A stretch of DNA of 21,894 bases from Cognatazoarcus sp050303815 (GTDB lineage Bacteria > Pseudomonadota > Gammaproteobacteria > Burkholderiales > Rhodocyclaceae): NCBI GenBank assembly GCA_050303815.1, contig JBNLCM010000153.1, positions 1 through 21,894 of the forward strand, read 5' to 3'. Position 1 is the first letter of the stretch, and each line of letters begins with the position of its first letter. Shown piece by piece: positions 13,909-21,819 of this stretch. The position numbers and the translations under genes were made by a program. A model generated the notes under the pieces. It was given only the letters and a program-made list of their open reading frames with translations, had not been told where the DNA came from and did no database searches.

Positions 13909-14615
13909 GGCAGATCGTGCTGGATACCGAGACCACCGGCCTCGAGTGGCGCAACGGCGACCGGGTGATCGAAATCGGCTGCGTAGAGCTGGTCAACCGC
14001 AACCTGACCGGTCGTCACTACCACGTCTATATCAATCCCGAGCGCGAGGTGGACGCCGGTGCGATCGCGGTGCATGGCATCACGAACGAGTTCCTCGCCG
14101 ACAAGCCCCGCTTCCGCGACGTGGCCGAGGGCTTCGAGGCCTTCGTCAGCGATGCCGAGCTGATCATCCACAACGCGGCCTTCGACGTGGGCTTTCTCAA
14201 CCACGAGCTGGGCCTGATCGGCCGGCCGAAGCTCGACGCCACCTGCGCCGGCGTGATCGACACGCTGAAGATGGCCAAGGAGCAGCACCCCGGCAAGAAG
14301 GCATCGCTCGACGCGCTGTGCGAGCGCTACGAGGTCGCCAATGCCCACCGGACGCTGCACGGCGCCCTGCTCGACGCCGAGCTGTTGGCCGACGTGTATC
14401 TCGCGATGACGCGTGGCCAGGAGAGCCTGATCATGGCCCTCGACGACGGCCTGGGACCGGGCGAGGCGGGCGGCGGTTGGGGCGTGGAGCGTCCGGCCGT
14501 GCGTGTGCTGCGCGCCAGCGACGGCGAGCGGGAGATCCACCAGGCCTATCTCGAGAAGATGGGCGAGGCGATGTGGCTGCCCAAGCCGCCGACACCGGCG
14601 GAAGAGGGCGCCTGA
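13905..14615 (+). CDS. dnaQ: DNA polymerase III epsilon subunit (3'-5' proofreading exonuclease)
   Basis: This 236-residue DEDDh exonuclease proofreads the replicative polymerase. Catalytic residues are D7 and E9 (LDTETTG), D94 (HNAAFDVGF), H152 and D157 (HGALLDAELLADVY). After the exonuclease domain, QESLIM (172-177) occupies the place of the E. coli beta-clamp motif QTSMAF. A flexible, glycine-rich linker follows, then a C-terminal segment expected to bind the polymerase alpha subunit. ATG 13905 overlaps the rnhA stop (ATGA), with GGAGGT about 10 bases upstream. The gene pair rnhA-dnaQ is conserved in proteobacteria. Confidence 0.96.
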   Translation: MRQIVLDTETTGLEWRNGDRVIEIGCVELVNRNLTGRHYHVYINPEREVDAGAIAVHGITNEFLADKPRFRDVAEGFEAFVSDAELIIHNAAFDVGFLNHELGLIGRPKLDATCAGVIDTLKMAKEQHPGKKASLDALCERYEVANAHRTLHGALLDAELLADVYLAMTRGQESLIMALDDGLGPGEAGGGWGVERPAVRVLRASDGEREIHQAYLEKMGEAMWLPKPPTPAEEGA

Positions 14616-14635
14616 CCTGTCGCGAATGCGTCAGG
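14611..14635. terminator. Short hairpin between convergent dnaQ and FAD oxidoreductase genes
   Basis: CCTGAC (14611-14616) and GTCAGG (14630-14635) are inverted copies spanning the dnaQ stop and the stop of the opposite gene. The stem is short and no T-run follows, so termination here is only a possibility. Confidence 0.3.
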
Positions 14636-15734
14636 TGGCCAGCCGGGCGGCCACCTCGGCCCCGATGGCGAGGCTGGCGGTGAGGCCCGGCGACTCGATG
14701 CCGAAGAGATTCACGAGGCCGGCCACACCGTGCTCGGCCTCGCCATCGATGCGGAAATCGGCGGCCGGTTCGTCAGGCCCGTGCAGCTTGGGTCGAACAC
14801 CCGCGTAGCCCGGTTGCAGGGCACCGTCGGGCAGGTCCGGCCAGTAGCTGCGGATGGCCTGCGCGAAGCCCCCGGCGCGGCCGGGATCCACCTCATAGTC
14901 GGGCGCGTCCACCCACGCCACGTCGGGGCCGAAGCGTGCCTGGCCGCCCAGGTCGAGGGTAAGGTGGATGCCGAGGCCCGCCGCTTCCGGAATCGGATAG
15001 ATCAGCCGCGAGAAGGGTGATCGCCCCTGCAGCACGAAGTAGCTGCCCTTGGCGTAGCGCAGGACCGGCGCGCAGCCGGCCGGCAGGCCGTCGGTGTGGC
15101 GGGCCAGTTCGCCGGCACCCAGCCCCGCGGCATTCACGACCCGGCGCGCCAGCAGCATCATCGCGGCCTCGCCACCGACCCGCACGGCGATGCCCTGGCG
15201 TGTGGCGGCCAGCGATGCCACCGGCGCATGCACTGCGAGCGTTGCGCCGTGCCGCTCGGCGTCCCCCAGCAGTGAGAGCATCAGACCGTGGCTATCGACG
15301 ATGCCGGTGTCCGGCGAGAGCAGGGCGGCGGCCCCGGCCAGCGCGGGTTCGAGGGCCCGCATGGCCGGCGGCTCGAGTCGCCGTAGCGCCGCCACGCCGC
15401 AGGCCTCTGCGTTGGCCTGGATGGCCTCGAGGCGGGCCGCCTGGGCCGCTGTTGCGGCGACCACCAGCTTGCCGCAGCGTCTGTGCGCAACGCCCTGGCG
15501 GGCACAGTAGTCGTAGAGCGCTTCGCGCCCGGCGAGGCACAGCCGCGCCTTGAGACTGCCGGGCGGGTAGTAGAGGCCCGCATGGATTACCTCGCTGTTG
15601 CGGCTGCTGATGCCGGTGCCGAACCGGGCCTCGGCTTCCAGCACCAGCACCTCGTGCCCCGCCATGGCCAGGGCGCGGGCGCAGGCCAGGCCCACGACCC
15701 CGGCCCCGATCACGACGCTGTCGACCGTCTCCAT
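14631..15734 (-). CDS. LhgO-like FAD-dependent oxidoreductase (2-hydroxyglutarate oxidase type)
   Basis: This 367-residue DAO-family flavoenzyme begins with the FAD-binding motif VVIGAGVVGLACARAL and the ribose-binding acid in VLVLEAE. The segments SSRNSEVIHAGLYYPPGSLK, GYAGVRPKLHG and NLFGIESPGLTASLAIG are typical of L-2-hydroxyglutarate oxidase LhgO (YgaF) and close relatives. It probably oxidises a 2-hydroxy acid and passes electrons to the respiratory chain; the exact substrate is not provable here. ATG 15734 is 4 bases after the upstream stop. A GTG at 15758 is possible but overlaps that gene. It is the last gene of the mutS operon. Confidence 0.85.
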   Translation of the reverse strand: METVDSVVIGAGVVGLACARALAMAGHEVLVLEAEARFGTGISSRNSEVIHAGLYYPPGSLKARLCLAGREALYDYCARQGVAHRRCGKLVVAATAAQAARLEAIQANAEACGVAALRRLEPPAMRALEPALAGAAALLSPDTGIVDSHGLMLSLLGDAERHGATLAVHAPVASLAATRQGIAVRVGGEAAMMLLARRVVNAAGLGAGELARHTDGLPAGCAPVLRYAKGSYFVLQGRSPFSRLIYPIPEAAGLGIHLTLDLGGQARFGPDVAWVDAPDYEVDPGRAGGFAQAIRSYWPDLPDGALQPGYAGVRPKLHGPDEPAADFRIDGEAEHGVAGLVNLFGIESPGLTASLAIGAEVAARLAT

Positions 15735-15738
15735 GGAC

Positions 15739-16494
15739 TCAGATCCGGAAGGTGCCACCGGCGAAGAGACCGGCCGCCTCCAGCCGCGACACGGTCGGGC
15801 GCAGGTCGAGACCGCTCTTTTCCTTCAGCGCGTAGGCGCGGGCCCGCATCTCGGTGGCGTCGGTGGGGGCCGTCTCGCTGCGCGCGGCCAGCGCCACCAC
15901 ATTGCCCGAGTCGCAGGACGGAAACGCCACCGCGCGGCCGTCGAAGGCCGCCTTCAGGCGCTCGACGCCGGCCTTGAAGCCGCGGCTGCGTCCGAACAGG
16001 TTGGTGGCGAGCAGGCCACGTTCGGTCAGCCGCGCCCAGCAGGTCTGGTAGAAGGGCGTGGTGTCGAGCGCGCCGGCGCGGGCGTGCTGGTCAAAGCCAT
16101 CGACCAGGATCAGGTCGAAGTGGCGGTCGGTATCGAGCAGGTAATGCACCCCGTCGGCGATCACCACCTCGAAGCGGGCGTCGTCGGTCGGGAGCTTGAA
16201 GAACTGTTCGGCCACCGCCACCACCTTGGCGTCGATCTCGACGGCGGTCAGGTGGGCATCGGGCAGGTTGCGGTGGATGAACTTGCAGATCGAGCCCGCA
16301 CCGATGCCGATCGTGAGGATGCGGCGCGGCCAGTCGTTGGCCGGTGTCAGCAGCAACGGGGCCATCATCTCGCGGGTATAGGCCAGCTCAAGGGCATAGG
16401 GGCGGCGAATTCGCATCGCGCCCTGGACCCATTCCGAGCCGAAGTGCAGGTAGCGGATGCCATCCTCTTCCGAGATGTCGATGGGGGTGCTCAT
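15739..16494 (-). CDS. Spermidine synthase-like methyltransferase-fold protein
   Basis: This 251-residue protein has the SpeE-type Rossmann core: ILTIGIGAGSICKFIHRNLP (motif I), AVEIDAKVVAVAEQFF (ribose-binding acid), IADGVHYLLD and FDLILVDGFDQHA. The last carries the aspartate in the place of the synthase catalytic residue. The motif-I glycines differ from the GGGDG of true spermidine synthases, and the polyamine-binding residues cannot be confirmed. It may be a SpeE-like enzyme of other function. The start at ATG 16494 overlaps the upstream stop by ATGA. The same frame runs much further upstream, but that part overlaps the phosphoesterase gene and is not coding. Confidence 0.8.
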   Translation of the reverse strand: MSTPIDISEEDGIRYLHFGSEWVQGAMRIRRPYALELAYTREMMAPLLLTPANDWPRRILTIGIGAGSICKFIHRNLPDAHLTAVEIDAKVVAVAEQFFKLPTDDARFEVVIADGVHYLLDTDRHFDLILVDGFDQHARAGALDTTPFYQTCWARLTERGLLATNLFGRSRGFKAGVERLKAAFDGRAVAFPSCDSGNVVALAARSETAPTDATEMRARAYALKEKSGLDLRPTVSRLEAAGLFAGGTFRI

Positions 16495-17441
16495 GGGGTG
16501 ACCTTGCCCGGCGGGGTCGGGCTGTATGCGTTCGGGACGAGGGTGAGGGGGTCGGCAGCGGACGGGTCGATGACGATGCGCACCCAGCCCATCAGCGGGC
16601 TGCCAAAGCACTGGACGCGGGTGAAGTTTGCGAGGGGGCGACCCTGGCGGTCCGTCAGGGGCTGGTCGATGGTCAGGAGGTGCTGGTCGCCATGGAGCAG
16701 CAGCACCTGGCCATCGAAGGACTCGGCCGTATCGCGCAGGGCGGCCACCAGCGCGCCGAAGCCCGGGTGCGGGTCGCCATCGACGAAGGCCTCGATCCAC
16801 GGGTTGGCCTGCATCGTCACCACCAGCGCGGCCGAGCCATGGGTCCTGGCCTGTGCCAGCCCGTGCGCCAGCCAGGCGAGGTTGGCCGCCTCGCGCTGCG
16901 CGAACTCCGCCGGCGGCGTCGGGCCACGCCCTCGCCGGTTCGACGGGCCGACCACGTTGAGCGTCACGAAGGTGGCCGGACCGGCCTGCCACAACAGGTT
17001 CTCCCGGTAGGGGGTGCCTGCGCTCAGGTCCGCCTGGCTGGTCACGGCCATGCGCCGTCGCCCCAGGCTGCTGCCCGGCGGAAAGAAGCGCTGGCGCAGC
17101 GCGCCAAGCCGCTCGAGGGGGTCGAAGCGGCCGGTCGCGAGGCGGTTGCAGTCGCTCCACTCGTTGTCGCCCGGTACCAGCACGAATGGAATCGGGCTGG
17201 CGTCGAACAGGGCCAGCCGGTCGTCGAAGACCGCATCGCTGCAATACTCGCCGCCCGACTTCATATCGCCGGCGTGGATGACGAATGCCACCTCGTCCGC
17301 CGTGACCTGGGCGAGGTAGTCGGGAAACCAGGTGCGCTCGAAGCGGTTGTAGGGCACGTCGCCAATCAGGGCGAAGGCGACGGATGCCGAGATGGCGGAG
17401 CGCGCCGTCAACAGCAGCGCCAGCAGGAGCAAGCCGCGCAT
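16491..17441 (-). CDS. Exported metallophosphoesterase-like protein
   Basis: This 316-residue protein starts with a signal peptide (MRGLLLLALLLTARSAISAS) and then has a calcineurin-like phosphoesterase layout: ALIGDVPYN (D28), HAGDMKSG (D59), VLVPGDNEWSDC (D92-N93-E94) and a late LLHGDQHLL. The first motif lacks the usual histidine of GDxH, and GDNEW replaces the common GNHD/E. This pattern defines a proteobacterial subfamily of unknown substrate. The ATG overlaps the mutS stop by one base (TGATG), and the end overlaps the next gene by ATGA. It is therefore tightly coupled to mutS expression although the product should be periplasmic. Confidence 0.83.
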   Translation of the reverse strand: MRGLLLLALLLTARSAISASVAFALIGDVPYNRFERTWFPDYLAQVTADEVAFVIHAGDMKSGGEYCSDAVFDDRLALFDASPIPFVLVPGDNEWSDCNRLATGRFDPLERLGALRQRFFPPGSSLGRRRMAVTSQADLSAGTPYRENLLWQAGPATFVTLNVVGPSNRRGRGPTPPAEFAQREAANLAWLAHGLAQARTHGSAALVVTMQANPWIEAFVDGDPHPGFGALVAALRDTAESFDGQVLLLHGDQHLLTIDQPLTDRQGRPLANFTRVQCFGSPLMGWVRIVIDPSAADPLTLVPNAYSPTPPGKVTP

Positions 17442-20044
17442 CACGAGCCGGCCAGGCGCTTCAAGGCGTAGAGGTGCTCGAGCGCCTCGCGTGGGCTGAG
17501 GTCGTCCGGATCGATGTCGGCGAGCCGGGTCAGCACCGGGTGGGCCAGCGGCTCGGGCTCCTCGGGCGCCAGGCTGGCGAAGAGATCCGGCTGATCGCTG
17601 TGGTTGATCTCGCGGTTCTCGAGCGCGCGCAGGCGGCGTTTGGCGTCGCGCACCACCGGCGCCGGAATGCCGGCCAGCGCCGCGACCTCGATACCGTAGC
17701 TCTGGCTGGCGGGGCCATCCTCCAGCGCATGCAGGAAGACAATGCGGTGGGCATGCTCGACCGCGTCCAGGTGGACGTTGGCGCACTCCGGGAAGTCGAG
17801 GTTGAGGCGGGTCAGCTCGAAGTAGTGGGTCGAGAACAGCGTGGCGCAGCGATTCTTCTCGAGCAGGTGGCGGGCGATGGCGAAGGCCAGCGCGAGGCCG
17901 TCGAAAGTCGAGGTGCCACGGCCGATCTCGTCCATCAGCACCAGGCTCTCCTCGGTGGCCCCGTGGAGGATGGCCGAGGCCTCGGTCATCTCCACCATGA
18001 AGGTCGAGCGGCCCGAGGCCAGGTCGTCCGAGGCGCCAATGCGCGTGAAGATGGCGTCAGTGGGGCCGAGGCGCGCCTCGCGCGCCGGCACGAAGCTGCC
18101 CACGTGGGCCATCAGCGTGATCAGCGCCACCTGGCGCATGTAGGTGGACTTACCGCCCATGTTCGGGCCGGTGATCATCAGCATTCGCCGGGTCGGCGCC
18201 AGCACGCAGTCGTTGGCGATGAAGTTTTCCACCTGCCGTTCCACCACCGGGTGGCGGCCACCGCGGATCTCCAGGCCGGGCTGGTCGCTGAATACCGGCC
18301 GGCAGTAATCGTGGCGCAGGGCGATCTCCGACAGGGCCGCCAGCGCGTCGAGCTGGGCCAGCGCCCGCGCAATGCGCTGCAACGCCTCGATGTGCGCGGC
18401 GAGCGCGTCCAGCAGCCCCTCGAAGAGCAGCTTCTCGCGTGCCAGCGCCCGGTCCTGGGCCGAGAGCGCCTTGTCCTCGAAAGTCTTCAGCTCCGGCGTG
18501 ATGTAGCGCTCGGCGTTCTTCAGGGTCTGGCGGCGGCGGTAGTCGTCGGGCACCTTGTCGGCGTGGACTCGGCCCACCTCGATATAGAAGCCGTGCACCT
18601 TGTTGAACTCGACCTTGAGCGTCGTGATGCCGGTGCGTGCCCGCTCGCGGGCCTCCAGCTCGAGCAGGAAGGCGCCACAGTTCTGCTGGATGCCCCGCAG
18701 CTCGTCCAGTTCCGCATCGTAGCCTTCGGCGATCACGCCACCGTCGCGCACCGCGTTTGACGGCTCCGGCGCCACCGCGGCAACGAGCAGGGCCACCAGC
18801 CCGCCCGGCGCCGCCAGGTGGTCATGCAGGGTCGCGAGCAGTTCATCCTCGGCCGTCGCCAGCGGCGTCCGCAGGCCTTCCAATGCGCCGAGGCTGTCGC
18901 GCAGCGCGGAGAGATCCCGCGGACGGGCGCTGCGCAGCGCCACCCGGGCGGTGATTCGCTCCACGTCGGCGATGCCGCGCAAGGCCACGCGCAGGGCATC
19001 CACCGGACCGTCGCCCCTGTCGCCCATCAGTGCCGCGACGGCGCCGTGCCGGCGCGCCGCGGCCGCGCGATCGCGCAGCGGGTGATGCAGTGCGTGGCGC
19101 AACCAGCGCGAGCCCATCGACGTGCGGCAGCAATCGAGCAGTGACAGCAGGGTGGGCGCCGGCTCGCCCCGCAGCGTCTCGGTCAGCTCCAGGTTGCGGC
19201 GGGTGGCCGCATCGAGGCGCAGGAACTCGTCCTCCCGCTCCAGCCGCAGCCCGATCACGTGGGCGAGGCTCTGGCGCTGGGTGGCCTGGGCATAGTCGTA
19301 CAGCGCCCCGGCCGCGGCCAGCGCCACCTCGGCCGACTCCACGCCGAAGCCCGCCAGGTCGCGGGTGCCGAAGTGACCGGTCAGCAGCTTGCGTGCCGTC
19401 TCGGCGTCGAACTGCCAGTCCGCCAGCCGCCGCACCGTGACGCCCAACTGGTCCAGCAGCGGCAGCCGCAACCCGTCCGGCACCAGCACCTCCGCCGGCC
19501 GCGGCCGCTCGAAGTGGCCGACCAGGGCCTCCGGCAGCGTCTGGGCCAGGCGCAGATCGCCGTTCGCCAGGTTCAGCCACGCCATGCCGAGCTGGCCGCG
19601 CACCAGGGTGAGTGCCAGCAGCAGCGAATCCGTCCGGTCGTCGAGCAGCGCGGCGTCGGTCACGGTGCCCGGCGTCACGATCCGGCTCACCGCCCGCTCC
19701 ATGGGCCCCTTGGTCGCGCCGGGCTCACCCACCTGCTCGGCGATCACCACCGACTCGCCCATCTTCACCAGCCGCGCCAGATACTGCTCCACGGCATGGA
19801 AGGGCACCCCCGCCATCTTGATCGGCTGCCCGCCCGAACTGCCCCGCGTCGTCAGCGTGATGTCGAGCAGCTTCGCCGCCCGCTCCGCGTCCTCGAAGAA
19901 CAGCTCGTAGAAGTCCCCCATCCGATAGAAGAGCAGCAGCTCAGGGTACTGCGCTTTCAGGCGCAGGTACTGCTGCATCATGGGCGTGTGATTGCTTTCG
20001 GCGCTTGCGGTATCGCTCTGATTGGCTGGGTTTTTTGTATTCAA
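17441..20044 (-). CDS. mutS: DNA mismatch repair protein MutS
   Basis: This 867-residue protein recognises mismatches and starts methyl-directed repair. The mismatch-reading F-x-E is F45-Y46-E47 in RMGDFYELF. The Walker A GPNMGGKST is near residue 625, followed by DEIGRGTSTFDGLAL and STHYFELT. The tail carries QPDLF, a good beta-clamp-binding motif, and a C-terminal helix pair for oligomerisation. The start appears to be TTG 20044, because conserved HTPMMQQYLRLKAQ begins at residue 19 and no ATG or GTG lies between. An alternative is ATG 19981, which would cut off HTP. No clear ribosome binding site is seen. Its 5' end abuts a genomic island. Confidence 0.95.
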   Translation of the reverse strand: MNTKNPANQSDTASAESNHTPMMQQYLRLKAQYPELLLFYRMGDFYELFFEDAERAAKLLDITLTTRGSSGGQPIKMAGVPFHAVEQYLARLVKMGESVVIAEQVGEPGATKGPMERAVSRIVTPGTVTDAALLDDRTDSLLLALTLVRGQLGMAWLNLANGDLRLAQTLPEALVGHFERPRPAEVLVPDGLRLPLLDQLGVTVRRLADWQFDAETARKLLTGHFGTRDLAGFGVESAEVALAAAGALYDYAQATQRQSLAHVIGLRLEREDEFLRLDAATRRNLELTETLRGEPAPTLLSLLDCCRTSMGSRWLRHALHHPLRDRAAAARRHGAVAALMGDRGDGPVDALRVALRGIADVERITARVALRSARPRDLSALRDSLGALEGLRTPLATAEDELLATLHDHLAAPGGLVALLVAAVAPEPSNAVRDGGVIAEGYDAELDELRGIQQNCGAFLLELEARERARTGITTLKVEFNKVHGFYIEVGRVHADKVPDDYRRRQTLKNAERYITPELKTFEDKALSAQDRALAREKLLFEGLLDALAAHIEALQRIARALAQLDALAALSEIALRHDYCRPVFSDQPGLEIRGGRHPVVERQVENFIANDCVLAPTRRMLMITGPNMGGKSTYMRQVALITLMAHVGSFVPAREARLGPTDAIFTRIGASDDLASGRSTFMVEMTEASAILHGATEESLVLMDEIGRGTSTFDGLALAFAIARHLLEKNRCATLFSTHYFELTRLNLDFPECANVHLDAVEHAHRIVFLHALEDGPASQSYGIEVAALAGIPAPVVRDAKRRLRALENREINHSDQPDLFASLAPEEPEPLAHPVLTRLADIDPDDLSPREALEHLYALKRLAGS

Positions 20045-20131
20045 GTGTCTGGTTTGTAACGATTAAACGGAAATCTTCTGTTTTTGCAGAGTGGTGGCCG
20101 CACTCATCCGCAGTTGCCTACACTTGTGCTG

Positions 20132-20203
20132 TGGCGTAGGTTTTGGCGTAGGTTTTTGTTTTCGCCTATCCTGCGTTGAGGGCCTCTGAAAAACTTACGC
20201 CAA
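20132..20203. repeat. 12-bp tandem repeat plus inverted copy upstream of the integrase
   Basis: TGGCGTAGGTTT occurs twice in direct tandem (20132-20143 and 20144-20155). An inverted near-copy, AAACTTACGCCAA (20191-20203), ends 7 bases before the integrase start; against the second copy it matches 12 of 13 bases. Such repeated sites before a P4-type integrase gene fit integrase arm-binding sites, excisionase sites or an autorepression operator. The 166-base interval 20045-20210 must also hold the mutS promoter, which I cannot place with confidence. Confidence 0.7.
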
Positions 20204-20210
20204 TTCTCAT

Positions 20211-21500
20211 ATGTCATTCGATGCGCGCTCGATAAAGTTGCTGCCAGCCGGCCAGCATCTTACCAGCCCGGACTACCCGGGGCTGAGGGTTGTCTCGACC
20301 TCGAGCGGCCGTTCGTGGGTGTATCGATTCAAGAGCCCGGTCGATGGGCGAATGAGACAAGTACGTTTGGGCAAATGGCCCGGAATGTCCGTCTCGGCGG
20401 CGATTGAGGCGTGGGTGAGCGCAAAGGCCGAGCGTGACCGCGGCGCGGACCCAGCCGAGAATGCGCGAGCCGCTCGTCGTGAGGCACGCGAGGAGGCGGA
20501 GCGGGCGAGACTAAGTGCCGAGTGCAATGCGTACACGGTTGCCAGAGTTTGCGACGACTACTACTTGGGGCACGTTCGTCCACATAGAGCTAAGAAGGGA
20601 GCTACCGAGACTCGACGAATGTTCGACAAGATGGTTGGCTCCATCGCAGACGTACCCGCTACACAGGTGACCCGCGCTCAAGCGTTTGAACTGATCAAGT
20701 CGCTCGCTGATCGAGCGCCGGTGCAAGCTGGCAAATTGCGGGCAGAGCTTGGCGCTGCGTGGGATTACGCGTATGACGCCGGTAAGCTCTCGCCCGAGGT
20801 GCCCAATTGGTGGCGACAGATCCTACGTGGTCGCATTCGATCACGGGGGAAGTCGATCGGCGGCACGCGGATAGGCACGGGCAAGCGAGTGCTCTCGCCA
20901 GAAGAAGTGGGTGCCTTGATCCTTTGGCTCCCCAATTTCAGTTCTATTGTCTCCGACGTGCTCACTCTCTACCTCTGGACGGCGGCGCGGGGGGCAGAAA
21001 TCTGCGGTATGCGCGGAGATGAGATTTCGCGGGAGGGTGATCAGTGGTGGTGGACAATTCCGAAGTCACGGACGAAGAACGCTCGCCACGATGGAGCAAC
21101 TGATCTTCGAACGCCCCTATTTGGACGCGGGCTTGAAGTAGTCCTGCGGCGGCGCGAGAACTTTGGTGATCGAGAACTTTTCCCGTCGCGGGCGGGCGGA
21201 TCAATCGAACAGAAGGTGATTCAAACCGCTGTTCATTATCACCAGCCGTATAGCCGCACCCGTACCGATTGCAATCGACCAAGGCTCGCCGTCACCCATT
21301 GGGCTCCGCACGACCTCCGGCGCACTTCGCGAACGTTGCTCGCTGCGATGGGCTGCCCAGATGCAGTCGGCGAGGCGATACTTGGGCACATGTTGCCAGG
21401 CGTGCTGGGTGTTTACAACCAGCACAAATACGATTCGGAGCGTTTGGAATGGCTGAGTCGCTTGTCAATTCGACTTGAAGAACTCGCAGTTCGTCGCTGA
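20211..21500 (+). CDS. P4-type tyrosine recombinase (island integrase)
   Basis: This 429-residue site-specific integrase has an N-terminal arm-binding domain (about 1-75, with LRVVSTSSGRSWVYRF and MRQVRLGKWPGMSVSAAIEA). A charged helix (75-105), a core-binding domain (about 108-200) and the catalytic domain (about 225-425) follow. The catalytic set is R260 (TAARGAEICGMR), probably K289 in SRTKNARH, H367-x-x-R370 (HDLRRT), H393 (LGHMLPG) and the nucleophile Y402 (VYNQHKY). All are present, so it should be active. There is no good ribosome binding site before ATG 20211. Codon use is more AT-tolerant than in neighbouring genes, as expected for transferred DNA. It points away from mutS into the island. 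Confidence 0.93.
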   Translation: MSFDARSIKLLPAGQHLTSPDYPGLRVVSTSSGRSWVYRFKSPVDGRMRQVRLGKWPGMSVSAAIEAWVSAKAERDRGADPAENARAARREAREEAERARLSAECNAYTVARVCDDYYLGHVRPHRAKKGATETRRMFDKMVGSIADVPATQVTRAQAFELIKSLADRAPVQAGKLRAELGAAWDYAYDAGKLSPEVPNWWRQILRGRIRSRGKSIGGTRIGTGKRVLSPEEVGALILWLPNFSSIVSDVLTLYLWTAARGAEICGMRGDEISREGDQWWWTIPKSRTKNARHDGATDLRTPLFGRGLEVVLRRRENFGDRELFPSRAGGSIEQKVIQTAVHYHQPYSRTRTDCNRPRLAVTHWAPHDLRRTSRTLLAAMGCPDAVGEAILGHMLPGVLGVYNQHKYDSERLEWLSRLSIRLEELAVRR

Positions 21501-21580
21501 GATCGCCAGGCCATGGCCGACTTGATCGGGAGCGTTCCACGCTGGGATGTTTGACTCATCGCAGGCCTGCTGGCGATCTC
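21499..21580. repeat. 11-bp inverted repeat at the integrase/AlpA junction
   Basis: GAGATCGCCAG (21499-21509) and CTGGCGATCTC (21570-21580) are perfect inverted copies 60 bases apart. The left arm overlaps the integrase stop; the right arm lies within the 3' end of the alpA-like gene. It could fold as a bidirectional terminator or mark a recombination-protein site. No T-run is present. Confidence 0.5.
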
Positions 21581-21819
21581 GTGCCCTTGCGAGCTCCGGT
21601 ATTTGCAGGTGGGGCGATATCGGATTCCGGCCGGCTTTCCGCCCATTCCTCAATCTCTCGCACTAACCATCCAACTCGATTTCCACTCATCTTGCGAGGC
21701 CTTGGCAAGTCGCCCGTGCGAACGAGCGCCTGGACCGTTGAAATGGACAGCGAAAGCACTTCCGCGACGGTTTGAAGATCGATGAGCAGTCGCTTGACCG
21801 GAATCATTGGGCGGGGCAT
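21556..21819 (-). CDS. AlpA/excisionase-type helix-turn-helix regulator
   Basis: This 87-residue protein contains the AlpA (MerR-like excisionase) winged helix-turn-helix: LIDLQTVAEVLSLSISTVQA, then LVRTGDLPRPRKMSGNRVGW and LVREIEEWAESRP. Such proteins bind DNA next to P4-type integrase genes and control excision or integrase expression. ATG 21819 has a strong GGGAGG 7 bases upstream. The last 20 residues are a polar tail (IAPPANTGARKG). The gene converges on the integrase, 55 bases apart. No further gene is visible from 21820 to the window end, which probably holds its promoter. Confidence 0.87.
   Translation of the reverse strand: MPRPMIPVKRLLIDLQTVAEVLSLSISTVQALVRTGDLPRPRKMSGNRVGWLVREIEEWAESRPESDIAPPANTGARKGTRSPAGLR

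Noticed and set aside
15735..15758. GTG at 15758 as start of the LhgO-like gene
   Set aside because: It overlaps the upstream gene and adds 8 residues not typical before the FAD motif; ATG 15734 follows the stop by 4 bases.
17384..18760. Long plus-strand open frame opposite mutS
   Set aside because: MutS motifs on the minus strand are unambiguous; this frame is rich in Gln, His, Arg and Gly runs as expected of a shadow.
20045..20131. tRNA or tmRNA 3' end as island attachment site
   Set aside because: I looked for a CCA-ending acceptor stem and T-arm next to the integrase and found none, so the attachment site is not an obvious tRNA.
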